DNA of 21,820 bases from contig JAZQJA010000039.1 of the NCBI GenBank assembly GCA_045541455.1, positions 1 to 21,820 of the forward strand, written 5' to 3'. The DNA is from RGIG9041 sp045541455. GTDB taxonomy: Bacteria > Bacillota > Clostridia > Oscillospirales > QAKW01. Below, one piece after another: positions 6,487 to 16,003 of the stretch. A program made the position numbers and the translations under genes. Within the stretch, counting starts at the first letter, position 1. Every line of letters begins with the position of its first letter. The notes under the pieces were generated by a model. The model made no database searches, was not told where the DNA came from, and saw nothing but the letters and a program-made list of their open reading frames with translations.

Positions 6487-9400
6487 TTATTTAATGTAAT
6501 CCTGATGGAAAATCATAAATACTTTTGCAACTTGTGCACGGGTTGCGTTACCCTTAGGATTAAAGGTGCCGTCGCCCATACCTGAGATAATGCCTGCTTT
6601 CTGACAAGCTGTAACAGCTTTTCTAGCGTAAAGCGAGATGCTTGAGTTGTCAGTAAAGTTTTCAGCTGCTTTATCTTCTTTAAGAGTTATACCCTTAAAC
6701 TCTGCAAAGCGAACAATGAGTGTGCACATCTGTTCACGGGTAATGTTTGCTGTGGGGCTGAAGGACAATTTGCTTGTACCTGTTACAATGTTAGATTCTG
6801 CAGCCCATTTAACAGCGCCTGTGTACCACTTACCTGCAGGAACATCAATGAACTGTGTTGATACACTGTTATCAAGTGTAATACCTGCCATTCTTGCAAG
6901 AACGGTAACAAACATCGCACGGTTCATATTTGTGTTAGGCTCAAAGGTGTTTTCAGACATACCTGAAAGTAAACCGTTGTTAAATACATAGTCAACAGCT
7001 TCTTTGTACCATGCTTTTTCTTTAACGTCGATAAACTTATTAGCAGTATTTGTCGGAAGTTTTGTACCTTCAACAACCTTTGTCACAGATTCGCCGCACT
7101 TATCGCAAATACCGGTTTCAGTACCGTCTTTTTCTTCAGTTGCGTCGTCGTTGTATGTCCATTTTGTGATAGTATGGTCGCCCTTGCTATCCAATTTTTC
7201 TCTTGTAGAAATTTTGCCGCAGCCGTAATCACAATAAGCACTTTCAGAGCCGTTGTGTACGCAATCGCCATCGTTATTGTATACCCACTGGCTGTAAGTG
7301 TGTGTTACAAGGTATGTTTCTTTGATTGTTTCAATCTGTTCAATACCTGCCAAAATTTCTTCTAATGTGTCGTATGACGAGCTCTTGATTTCAAGTTTAA
7401 TAAGTTCTGCATTGTACTTATCAAACATTTCGGGACAGTACTTACCTGTGTTTTCAATTGCCCTTGCTTCAGCGAGTGCATCAACAAACGATTCGGCATT
7501 AATCAATACATAATTGTTAAGGCTGTCAATCATCTGTGCAACTTCTGCAGGTGTTGCGCTTGTGTTGTCAACAAGTGCCTTAGCATCAGCAATAAGTTCG
7601 TTAAATGCTTCGACAGAAGCGGGGATACAACCTGTAGTGTCACGGTTTTCAGCCGAAGCAATTGCACTTTCAAGTGCAGCCTTATCAGCAAGTTCGCGTG
7701 TTACTTTAAGTGTGTATTCCTTTGTTTGACCAAGTGTAGATGTTACTGTAATTATAATTGTCTGTGTTTCACCTGCAGCAGCAGTAACTGTGTCAGCACT
7801 GAGTGTAACAGTTGAATACTGTTCACAAACAGCCTTGATAACTTCGTTACCCGAAGCGGAGTTGTTTTTAACTGTGAAGGTATAAACATCGTCTGTAAGT
7901 GTTGCTTCTACACCGCCTACAGTAACTGAAACAAGGTCAGTTCCTGTAAAGCCACTTGAAATGTTGAGTTTGTATGTGCCATCTTCTGCAGCAGAACCGT
8001 CAGCAGATGTAACAGCAAGTGTTAATGTTATCGGATAAGCAATTACCTTTTCTACAGTAAACTTGTCACGGATATCGAAAGAAACGCTTCCGTCTGCATC
8101 GGTATATGTTGCTGTAATCTTATTGTATTTGTTGTTTGTAATACCGGCAATATCAAATGTTGTAGTTGAGCCTTCGTAGGTCACAAACGGTGAGCCTTCG
8201 GGTGCAGAAAGAACATATTCTTTTTCGCCGATTTTTTGAGCAAACTGTGTAAACGCATAATCGTAAAGTACATTTGACTTAAGTGTCATAGCACTGTCAA
8301 GGTAGAACGAGTTGTCACCGTAGTTTCCAACGGCATCGACAGCTGTTAGGTGCTGACCTACCAAAGCGGTAATGTCAGTGCCGGCTGCATAAGACTCAAC
8401 ATAGAAGTTATCTCTGATAGTCATAGCGCCTGTGCGCACTTTTACGTTACTACCAATATCGTCAATGTAATTGTCAAGACCTAAAATAACGTTACCGGTT
8501 ATCTGAATTGTGCCGTCGCCCCATGCTTTACCACGAACGTTGGTAAACATTTTAACATTTTCCATATCGGGATAAGTCATATAGTTATCTTCAAATTTGA
8601 TTGAAGAGAAACCGTGTGTATTACCCCAGAAGATATAGTATGTGTTATCAACGTATCTGTTAGCATACTTATACATAATGTTGTTCTGGTATATAAGTTC
8701 TGCTTTCTGGTCGTCGGCGTTTGCAGTGTTGCCCAAACCTTGCAACTGACAAATGCTTGGGTAAGTTTCGCTTACCTGGAAGCCGCGGAGGTTTGAATTT
8801 TTAAATACTAATCTCGCAGTCTTGCCCGAAGCACGCTGCTGGTTTGTATATGTGTTTGCTGCATTGTAATTAATCAGTGCAGTTTCAGGAACATAAAGTC
8901 CGTCAAATGTTGTTTGCTGCGGGACAAATCTGTCAAGGAATCTAATTGTTCCTGCAGATGTTGCCGCGATATAGCAGTCAACAACATCAAACTTGTTATT
9001 GTCCATAAAGTCATCTGTTGTTAATTTATTATGGACTGTAGCAGTGTTACCAAAGTTGAATAAAGTACCGGCAGTTGTGAAATCCATCCACATATTTTTG
9101 AGTTTTATCTGTGCAACTGTAGTTCTTGCTTTATCGACATAACCGCCGGCAAGTTTAAAGCCGTAAAACTCAAGCGCACCGGTAACACCTGCACTTACAG
9201 TAAGGTTGCCGTTTATGACAGATGTCATATTGTTCTGGTATTCGGTATTAACTTTCCAGTCCTCACCGTTAGATGTAACGGCTGTCCAACCGTCAGGTTT
9301 TGTATAAGGTCTTACGTTCCAGTTAGAACCATAAACCTTCATGGCCTTTGCAACATTAAACGGAGCGTTCCATGACGGTACGATTACCTGTGAATTTTCG

Positions 9401-12400
9401 GGGATTGAAGCAATGCTATCAAATGCGTTTGTATCTTTTACAAAGCTGTAAATATTGCCTTCCCACTCAGCGTAAACGGTTGTGCCGTCAACAACTGCGT
9501 TTGAATCGTAAAGCAATACTGCAGTTTTTGCAATTGTACCGTTACCGTCAGAGCATACATAGTCTGAGCTGAATACAGGTACATTTTCATAAGCGTTTGC
9601 AACAATTTCAATTGTCCATGCATCTGTAACGCTGCCATCGGGTGATACAACGGACATAGCAATAGTATCGCTTGTTGCAATATCGGCAGCAGCAGTATAA
9701 ATTTCGCCGAGTGCCACGCCGCCTACAGTAATAGTGTTTGCGGTGTTTTCAATATCAAGTTTTGATGTATCAAAATCTTTACCCGAAATAATGGGGCTGT
9801 CGATAGATACATAAATCTTTTTGTTGGCATTGTCAACAACAACCTTGTTTTCAAGTGATGCGTTAACTTTGTACTCTGCCAATGCGCCGTTTTTAACAGT
9901 CATTGCAGCGTCAAGCCAGTACCAATTATCACCGAGGTAAGTACAAGGTGATTGAACTTTAAGTTCTTTACCTACTGCGTTTGCATAATCTGCAGTATAA
10001 GTTGTAAGCAAGAAGTTGCCGTGAACTTCAACCGCATCGGTGTCGGTATAAGTCTTATACTTCAGTACAATCTCATCTTGCATACCGTTAAAGATGTTGC
10101 CTGTAATAGATATAGCGCCTGCTGCACGCGGATCATTTATTGTATGAGCCTGATTGATAAGTTTAACATCTGTTGCAGATGGTGCTGCTACATAGTTATC
10201 TTTAATCTTAAGTTCTCTGTAAGCACGCGAATGCCAGTTGATTATTGAGTAAACACCGTCGCTACCTACTGTTGTTGCAGAGTAATCGTAGAATACGTTG
10301 TTTGTAAACTCAAGTGTGGTACTTAACGCTGAACTGATTTGTGCGTTAGCGCCTTGATATGCCATAGGTGCACCGGCAGTTGTATGACCTGTGATGTATG
10401 AGTTTTTCCAAATATACTCTGTATCAGTCTTTGCAGATTTAATCCAATGCTGATAATACAGATTTGTAAAGTCTACCCATACACTGTCAAGTGTTGTTGA
10501 ATGCGGAACAAAGCGTGACATAAACTTGGTGTTTGCCTTTGTTCCTACAGCATAATAGTTTTTAAGTAAAATTGAGTTGTTTTCTTTTGTGAGCGAAGCA
10601 TTGTTGTTTGCAAGTGTTGTACCAATATCATTACCATAGTTTATAAGGTGAGTGTTTGCTTTATGGTAGATATTTTTAAGTACAACGTTTGCGCCCTTTG
10701 TTCTGGTTGAATCGGTAATTGTACCGGTTACATAGAAACCGTAAAATTCAAGTGCGCCGCCTTCAAAATCATCTGTAATGGTAATTGAAGTTACAACACT
10801 GCTTGCTATATCAAAGTCTGTATTTACAGTCCATGCGGTGCTGCCCGATTTAACAGCACTCCAGTTTTCGCCGTCGGGACGGTTAAAGGGAGCGGTGTTC
10901 CAGTTAGGACCGTAAAGTTTCATAGAAATTGTTGGGTTAAGTGCACCGTTATATGACGGAACAAGTACCTGAGGAGTTGTAATTCCGTTTTCTTTAGCGA
11001 ATGCTTCAATTGCCTCAAGTGTTGCAAAAGCGTTGTAACCTACAACGAATTTATATTTTGCACCGTCCCACTGTGCAACAACGGTTGTACCGGTTGCAAG
11101 TGTTGCAGCTGCAGGAGTAAGTAACAATGCAGTTGAAGCGATTGTAGAATTTTTATATGCTGTTGTGAAAGCGTTAACAGCCTTAGTCATAACAAGCTTG
11201 TAAACCTTAGTGAGTGTACCAAGCTGTATTTTGAGGTAGTATGTGTTTGCAACAGCGTCTTCTTTATTAATTGAAGTGATTGCTGTGCCTGTGCAAGCTT
11301 CGGTGTCGTAAATGCCGACAACTGTGCAGCCTGACTTGAGCACAAACAAATCGTTTGTAACAGCTGTCAAACCTGTGCCTACTGTAAATGTTACAGTTGC
11401 AGGGCTTACCGACTCGTCAACTGCAAAACCTGATACATCTGCATCGGGGTTGAGTTTTTCAATGCCGATACCTGCGCTGTTTGCAGTTCTTGCCATATCA
11501 AGCCAGTAACTTTCCTCAGCAGAGAAAGGAAGTTTTGCACCAACATAGCCTGTAAGGTAATTAGCTACGTCTGAAGTATAGAATGAGTTTGTAAGTGTGT
11601 TGCCTACATAGGGGTGCATACCGTAGTTAACACGGGTATCTGTAAAGTCTGTACCGATAAAGTTGTTGCCGTCGATAACAACTTTATCAAATGATATGAG
11701 ATAATCGTCGTTTACAAGTGCATCATCAACACCGTCACCATTTTCGTCGAGATGATAAGAATTACCTGCAGAAGCGATAGCGCCTGCACCGATGAATGTG
11801 TTATTTTTAATTGTTACGCTTGTAAGTCTTGAAAGGCCAAGGCCGATTACCTGCTGTGCACCATGTGTTGCATTATAGAACTGGTTGTTTTCAAATGTAA
11901 CATCATAACTGCGAACGTCACTTGTTTCGGTTATTGCCTGCTGACCCTGAATTGAGAATATTGCAGCAAGTTCAGAATCGGTGTTTGCATTTGCAAATCT
12001 TGAATTTTTAACAACTACTTCTTTGTGTGCAGTTGCTTTACCGTTTTTAATCCAAGCAAACAATGAAGAAACATTAGTAGCACCGGTTGAAGCAGCGGTG
12101 TAATCTACATACATATTATCAATGTAGTAGTTAGGACCATGCTCACTAACCAGTCTGTGAGCCGAACGGATTGATTTTATATAAAGGTTATTAAAATATA
12201 AATCATCGTCGTATGTTTTACCAAACTCAACATCTGTGTCGTTAAGTGAACGTTTGTTTGAAAGCTGGAAGAAATAGCCTGTGCCGTTGCCTTCAAGCTG
12301 GTCGATAACAACATTTTTAAGAGTAATGTCAAGTTCGCCTGCAGTTGTTGTTCTGTCAGTATCTTTAAATATACCACGAAGTGTAATACCGGCGATATTT

Positions 12401-14820
12401 ACATCGCCTCTTACCGATTTGTCTTCACCGTCAATAACAACAGAGGGAACAACAATTGAACCAATGCCGGTTTCAGCACTGATACCCCAATTGGAGTTAA
12501 GTTTCCACTCTTTATTTACAGCAAAAGGTGTGCCGTTTTCTTCGGTTTTAACAATCGGATTTGTTTTAAAGTTAACACCGTAGTAGTTTGCAGCAACAGT
12601 AAGTTCAAGAGTTTCATATTCCTTACCGGGTAAAATGATGTTTGCTGTAGCAGGAATAACTTCTTCAAAAATCTTATCTGTGCTATTATAAACAAGTTTA
12701 TTATCAACAGTAAAGGTGTAGTAAATGTCATTCCAAACCGCGTCTACTTTATCGCCCAACTGATATTCTGTACCAACAAATACTCTTGTGTCGTCAACCG
12801 AGAACGGTACGCCGTTTTCGTCTGTGCCAAGGTCGGCTGCTGTAAAGTCAACAGGGTTTGATGCCATAAGTTGTACTGTGTATACTTTTGCAGGAATTGA
12901 AGCGTGATTATCTTTACTTACTACCTTAATATATATTGTTTTCTTCATACCGACTTGTGAAAGGTCAAGTCCGCCTTCAGCAAACAATTCGGTTGTGCAA
13001 GCCTCGTCAGAGTAGAATGTAATAACCTGTTCTGCGTCAGAAAGTTTGGGTGTCAATACAAAATTGTCTGCATTAAGCACACCCTGCCAGCCTGCAATAT
13101 CTACAGTATAATCATAACGGTCTACTGTAGGATCTGTAAGCGAAATTTCTGCATCTTTTTTATCTGCATCAATTTCGGGTTTTACAAGTTCGACATCTGC
13201 AAGCCATGTTTCAGCAACATTTCTTGTCATACCTTTGTCAAGGTAATATGCAGGTTCTGCAAAGTCAAAGCCGTTTTGAAGTATTGTTACCGAATTATAG
13301 TTACCGGGTTTGTACTTAATACCGGTAAGTGCATCAGCCGGAAGGCCGGTTTCGGTGTTTGCAGAATCATAACCGGGCCACCAGTTATAATCAAAGTCAA
13401 AATCAAGCTTACCCGATTGGATAATAGGTAAATCTGCCGCTTTATTAAGGTTGGGCATAATGTTAACAAACTTACCGCTTACCTTATTATAATTAAATGT
13501 GAAAACGATTTTCTTAGAAACATAGTTTGCAGCTTTACCTTCAACGATATTATTCTGAAGATAATCGCCCTCACTGTAAAATTCGTTTCCGATAATGTTA
13601 AATGTCAAAGCATCAAGCGAAGGGTTTAAAGCCTCGGTATTGAATACACCGTACGAGCCCGTACCGCCGGAACCCTTGTTTGCACCCTGACCTTGATTGT
13701 AGAACAAGTTACCATAGAAATTAAGGGTAATATTCTTAACAGAGCCGCCCGAGTTACCTGCAGAAAACGGATATGAAATAGCGTTGTTTCTGAAAACGTT
13801 GTTTTCAACATTTACTGTAACATCAACGTTTACAGACGAACCGGTACCGCCAATTGTAGAGGTGGCTGCCGCACGATAGCCAAACGGACGGGTAGCACAG
13901 TCTGTAAGATAACAGTTTGTAATGTTAATATTCTCAACATCGCCGTAATACCAGCCGGTTACTTTAACATCTTCAAAACGAACTTTGTCAAATGTTACTG
14001 TATGGTTGTTATCTGCTGCATCATAAGCCGAAAACATACCGTTTTTCTCATTGGCGCCGCTAAATGTTTTGAAAACAGAGTTTATAAGCTTTGTTTCAAC
14101 ATCTCTTTTTTGGGTTGTAAACAGAGTGGGAACACCGCCGATAGAAACCTCAAAATTGTTTCCGTCTGTAAGATCTTTATGTATAATGCCTGCAGAAGCC
14201 TGGTTGAATGTAACACCGTCGACTACCAAAGTAATGTCGCTATCAGACTGTGAGAGTTTATAAGCCCAAACAGTGCCGGTTTCGGTGCTATCAAAACCGG
14301 TTGCAGCCAGTTCTCTGGTTGTACGGTAAATACCGCCCTTAATAACTGTACCGTCATCAGTCCAAGTGCTTGCAGCACCCGCCTTTGCGTCGTCCATTGT
14401 CCATGTGCTTGTGTCTGCATTAGGTGATTTACCTGCATTTGCACCAAGAATTACAGCATTAAATCTTACAACAATAGGATTGGTGTAAGTGCCGGGTGCA
14501 AGGTAAAATACAGGCACATCATTAACGTCAACTGTTGTGCCGTCACCGTAATATGCAGCAGCTGCTGCATCCCAAGTCTCAAAATGACGTGTGGCATCGT
14601 AGTCTTCAACAACAGTTTGGTTGTTAAAGGGGAACGAAACCTTGCCGGCATTTGCTGTAACACCGACAATGTACGCATTTTCAAGGATTGTGTTGTAATC
14701 AAGCGGTTTGCTTAAATCAACAGCAGCAGCAAAAGCAGGTATTGAAAATACCGATGCCATTGACACTACCATCAAAACAGCGAGAACCATTGACATAACA
14801 CGGTTAAATGTCTTGCTCAT
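6487..14820 (-). CDS. Giant SLH-anchored surface protein with four beta-helix-like modules
   Basis: An uninterrupted secreted protein of about 2,777 residues. I start it at 14820 because AAAGGAG lies eight bases upstream; an ATG nine codons earlier would place that site inside the gene. Residues 1-32 are a signal peptide ending AFA-AA. Four modules of about 520-580 residues follow, ending with related lines near residues 523, 1103, 1632 and 2172 (YYLDKGMTRN, YWLDMARTAN, YWLDAAMTVK, FYLDSAMTLK). Each has many I-x-x-N-x-F rungs (FENNQFY, IKNNTF, ITGNIF) suggesting a right-handed beta-helix, then beta-sandwich segments. Modules 3 and 4 are closest (NWN, RPDG/KPDG, GALEFYGF). Next come a FIVAR-like helical region (about 2372-2437), Cys-pair segments (about 2507-2584) and three SLH domains (from about 2596). 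No LPxTG. Probably an adhesin or glycan-binding protein; enzymatic activity is not shown. Confidence 0.9.
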   Translation of the reverse strand: MSKTFNRVMSMVLAVLMVVSMASVFSIPAFAAAVDLSKPLDYNTILENAYIVGVTANAGKVSFPFNNQTVVEDYDATRHFETWDAAAAAYYGDGTTVDVNDVPVFYLAPGTYTNPIVVRFNAVILGANAGKSPNADTSTWTMDDAKAGAASTWTDDGTVIKGGIYRTTRELAATGFDSTETGTVWAYKLSQSDSDITLVVDGVTFNQASAGIIHKDLTDGNNFEVSIGGVPTLFTTQKRDVETKLINSVFKTFSGANEKNGMFSAYDAADNNHTVTFDKVRFEDVKVTGWYYGDVENINITNCYLTDCATRPFGYRAAATSTIGGTGSSVNVDVTVNVENNVFRNNAISYPFSAGNSGGSVKNITLNFYGNLFYNQGQGANKGSGGTGSYGVFNTEALNPSLDALTFNIIGNEFYSEGDYLQNNIVEGKAANYVSKKIVFTFNYNKVSGKFVNIMPNLNKAADLPIIQSGKLDFDFDYNWWPGYDSANTETGLPADALTGIKYKPGNYNSVTILQNGFDFAEPAYYLDKGMTRNVAETWLADVELVKPEIDADKKDAEISLTDPTVDRYDYTVDIAGWQGVLNADNFVLTPKLSDAEQVITFYSDEACTTELFAEGGLDLSQVGMKKTIYIKVVSKDNHASIPAKVYTVQLMASNPVDFTAADLGTDENGVPFSVDDTRVFVGTEYQLGDKVDAVWNDIYYTFTVDNKLVYNSTDKIFEEVIPATANIILPGKEYETLELTVAANYYGVNFKTNPIVKTEENGTPFAVNKEWKLNSNWGISAETGIGSIVVPSVVIDGEDKSVRGDVNIAGITLRGIFKDTDRTTTAGELDITLKNVVIDQLEGNGTGYFFQLSNKRSLNDTDVEFGKTYDDDLYFNNLYIKSIRSAHRLVSEHGPNYYIDNMYVDYTAASTGATNVSSLFAWIKNGKATAHKEVVVKNSRFANANTDSELAAIFSIQGQQAITETSDVRSYDVTFENNQFYNATHGAQQVIGLGLSRLTSVTIKNNTFIGAGAIASAGNSYHLDENGDGVDDALVNDDYLISFDKVVIDGNNFIGTDFTDTRVNYGMHPYVGNTLTNSFYTSDVANYLTGYVGAKLPFSAEESYWLDMARTANSAGIGIEKLNPDADVSGFAVDESVSPATVTFTVGTGLTAVTNDLFVLKSGCTVVGIYDTEACTGTAITSINKEDAVANTYYLKIQLGTLTKVYKLVMTKAVNAFTTAYKNSTIASTALLLTPAAATLATGTTVVAQWDGAKYKFVVGYNAFATLEAIEAFAKENGITTPQVLVPSYNGALNPTISMKLYGPNWNTAPFNRPDGENWSAVKSGSTAWTVNTDFDIASSVVTSITITDDFEGGALEFYGFYVTGTITDSTRTKGANVVLKNIYHKANTHLINYGNDIGTTLANNNASLTKENNSILLKNYYAVGTKANTKFMSRFVPHSTTLDSVWVDFTNLYYQHWIKSAKTDTEYIWKNSYITGHTTAGAPMAYQGANAQISSALSTTLEFTNNVFYDYSATTVGSDGVYSIINWHSRAYRELKIKDNYVAAPSATDVKLINQAHTINDPRAAGAISITGNIFNGMQDEIVLKYKTYTDTDAVEVHGNFLLTTYTADYANAVGKELKVQSPCTYLGDNWYWLDAAMTVKNGALAEYKVNASLENKVVVDNANKKIYVSIDSPIISGKDFDTSKLDIENTANTITVGGVALGEIYTAAADIATSDTIAMSVVSPDGSVTDAWTIEIVANAYENVPVFSSDYVCSDGNGTIAKTAVLLYDSNAVVDGTTVYAEWEGNIYSFVKDTNAFDSIASIPENSQVIVPSWNAPFNVAKAMKVYGSNWNVRPYTKPDGWTAVTSNGEDWKVNTEYQNNMTSVINGNLTVSAGVTGALEFYGFKLAGGYVDKARTTVAQIKLKNMWMDFTTAGTLFNFGNTATVHNKLTTDDFMDNNKFDVVDCYIAATSAGTIRFLDRFVPQQTTFDGLYVPETALINYNAANTYTNQQRASGKTARLVFKNSNLRGFQVSETYPSICQLQGLGNTANADDQKAELIYQNNIMYKYANRYVDNTYYIFWGNTHGFSSIKFEDNYMTYPDMENVKMFTNVRGKAWGDGTIQITGNVILGLDNYIDDIGSNVKVRTGAMTIRDNFYVESYAAGTDITALVGQHLTAVDAVGNYGDNSFYLDSAMTLKSNVLYDYAFTQFAQKIGEKEYVLSAPEGSPFVTYEGSTTTFDIAGITNNKYNKITATYTDADGSVSFDIRDKFTVEKVIAYPITLTLAVTSADGSAAEDGTYKLNISSGFTGTDLVSVTVGGVEATLTDDVYTFTVKNNSASGNEVIKAVCEQYSTVTLSADTVTAAAGETQTIIITVTSTLGQTKEYTLKVTRELADKAALESAIASAENRDTTGCIPASVEAFNELIADAKALVDNTSATPAEVAQMIDSLNNYVLINAESFVDALAEARAIENTGKYCPEMFDKYNAELIKLEIKSSSYDTLEEILAGIEQIETIKETYLVTHTYSQWVYNNDGDCVHNGSESAYCDYGCGKISTREKLDSKGDHTITKWTYNDDATEEKDGTETGICDKCGESVTKVVEGTKLPTNTANKFIDVKEKAWYKEAVDYVFNNGLLSGMSENTFEPNTNMNRAMFVTVLARMAGITLDNSVSTQFIDVPAGKWYTGAVKWAAESNIVTGTSKLSFSPTANITREQMCTLIVRFAEFKGITLKEDKAAENFTDNSSISLYARKAVTACQKAGIISGMGDGTFNPKGNATRAQVAKVFMIFHQDYIK

Positions 14821-14841
14821 TTTATCTACTCCTTTACAAGT

Positions 14842-14857
14842 TTGCATTATAATGCAA
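14842..14857. promoter_or_regulatory. 16-nt perfect palindrome in the giant-gene leader
   Basis: TTGCATTATAATGCAA reads the same on both strands and lies just downstream of the expected transcription start (near 14865), before the ribosome binding site at 14828-14834. It is well placed for a repressor operator, or for a short 5' stem. No regulator gene is adjacent. Confidence 0.45.
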
Positions 14858-14871
14858 TTATAGGTATATTA

Positions 14872-14900
14872 ATTATATATTTAATAAAACACATAGTCAA
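14872..14900 (-). promoter_or_regulatory. Promoter of the giant surface-protein gene
   Basis: On the minus strand TTGACT (14900-14895), a 17-nt spacer and a perfect TATAAT (14877-14872). This is one of the strongest promoters in the window, and predicts a leader of about 45 nt before the ATG at 14820. Confidence 0.8.
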
Positions 14901-15158
14901 CAACATTAATTTTCTATTTTTTTAAGTGTACTTTTTAAGATATTTATTATTTAATTTTATGTGGTTTATTTTTAACTTTATGTGACTATTTTTTGAACTT
15001 TTTTGTGCACACTTTACAAATTTTAATTATTTTTTTCTACATTTGCATCAATAAGTACCAACCGCGTTTAATATGAAACGCCAAAGAGCAAATATAATGT
15101 AAAAATATACTTGTTTTTAATTAATTTTATTAAAAGACTTTATTTTTTAATATATGTG
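14901..15158. other. AT-rich divergent intergenic region
   Basis: About 260 bases between the giant-gene promoter and the parA promoter, very rich in A and T with long T-runs. TTTTATGTG and CTTTATGTG recur near 14955-14986. No open frame, RNA gene or clear DnaA-box cluster was found; TGTGGTTTA near 14959 is only a 7-of-9 match to a DnaA box. Its composition and its position next to parS would suit an easily melted or curved region. Confidence 0.5.
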
Positions 15159-15167
15159 TGTTACAAT
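15159..15167 (+). promoter_or_regulatory. Promoter of the parAB operon
   Basis: TGTTACAAT at 15159-15167 is an extended -10 (TACAAT with TG one base before it). A weak TTTATT stands 17 bases upstream. The parS site lies 27 bases downstream, between the promoter and parA, so ParB bound there could repress its own operon. Confidence 0.55.
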
Positions 15168-15193
15168 CATAGAACAGAGAAAAAACAGCAAAA

Positions 15194-15209
15194 TGTTTCA
15201 CGTGAAACA
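15194..15209. other. parS centromere site
   Basis: TGTTTCACGTGAAACA is an exact match to the 16-bp Bacillota parS sequence recognised by ParB/Spo0J. It lies in the parA leader, 20 bases before the start codon. ParB loads at such sites and spreads as a CTP-dependent clamp, forming the complex moved by ParA and loaded with SMC. Confidence 0.95.
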
Positions 15210-15229
15210 TTGAATACGGATGTGAAGAT

Positions 15230-16003
15230 ATGGGAAAAATAATTTCAATTGCAAACCAAAAAGGCGGTGTTGGTAAAACAACTACTGCAGTAAATCTGGC
15301 ATGCGCCGTTGCAGAATCGGGTAAAAAGGTTCTGCTTGTAGATATGGACTCGCAAGCAAACGCCTCGTCAAGTTACGGCGTTTCTCAAAAAAGTCTTGAA
15401 AACACTGTATATGATGTACTTGTAAACGGCAAAGATATAAGAAGTACCATTGTAAAAACAAAGCATTTTGGCGTTGACCTTTTGGCATCACACATCGACC
15501 TTGCAGGTGCCGAAATAGAAATGGTTGCAATTGAGGGCAGAGAATTTTTGCTTAAAAACGCACTTAACGAGGTGCGCCACTTGTACGATTATATTTTTAT
15601 CGACTGCCCGCCGTCGCTGGGACTTTTGACCTTAAACGCACTTGCTGCATCAAACAGCCTTCTCATTCCCATTCAGCCGGAGTATTTTGCGCTCGAAGGT
15701 GTTTCAAAACTTATTAACACAGTAAGACAGGTTAAAAAGTCTATTAACCCCTCGCTTTGCCTGGAGGGAGTGTTGCTGACAATGTATGACGGCAGACTTA
15801 ATCTTACCTTACAGGTGGCAAATGAGGTTAAAAAGTATTTTGGTGACAAAGTATATAAAAATGTTATACCCCGTAATGTAAGGCTCTGTGAAGCGCCAAG
15901 CCACGGTATGCCGGTGTTTGCATACGACAGATATTCAAAAGGTGCTCTCACTTACAGAGAACTTGCAAAAGAATTTATACAGAATCAAGAGGTTAAAGTA
16001 TGA
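15230..16003 (+). CDS. parA: Chromosome partitioning ATPase ParA/Soj
   Basis: This 257-residue ATPase binds DNA non-specifically when ATP-bound. It works with ParB to separate newly replicated origins, and in Bacillus also regulates DnaA. The deviant Walker A box is KGGVGKTT (11-18), the A' motif is VDMDSQANAS (37-46) and Walker B is FIDCPPSLG (123-131). There is no N-terminal DNA-binding extension, which marks the small chromosomal Soj type rather than a plasmid type Ia ParA. The ATG matches the conserved MGKIISIANQKGG start, although the site before it (TGAAG) is weak. The stop overlaps the parB start as ATGA, so the pair is translationally coupled. A parS site is in the leader. Confidence 0.96.
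   Translation: MGKIISIANQKGGVGKTTTAVNLACAVAESGKKVLLVDMDSQANASSSYGVSQKSLENTVYDVLVNGKDIRSTIVKTKHFGVDLLASHIDLAGAEIEMVAIEGREFLLKNALNEVRHLYDYIFIDCPPSLGLLTLNALAASNSLLIPIQPEYFALEGVSKLINTVRQVKKSINPSLCLEGVLLTMYDGRLNLTLQVANEVKKYFGDKVYKNVIPRNVRLCEAPSHGMPVFAYDRYSKGALTYRELAKEFIQNQEVKV

Noticed and set aside
7765..7780. parS-like TGTTTCACCTGCAGCA in the giant gene
   Set aside because: It matches 13 of 16 positions but breaks the CACGTG centre that ParB needs.
14820..14847. Upstream ATG for the giant gene at 14847
   Set aside because: It would place AAAGGAG inside the coding sequence and put nine odd residues before a standard signal peptide; no binding site precedes it.
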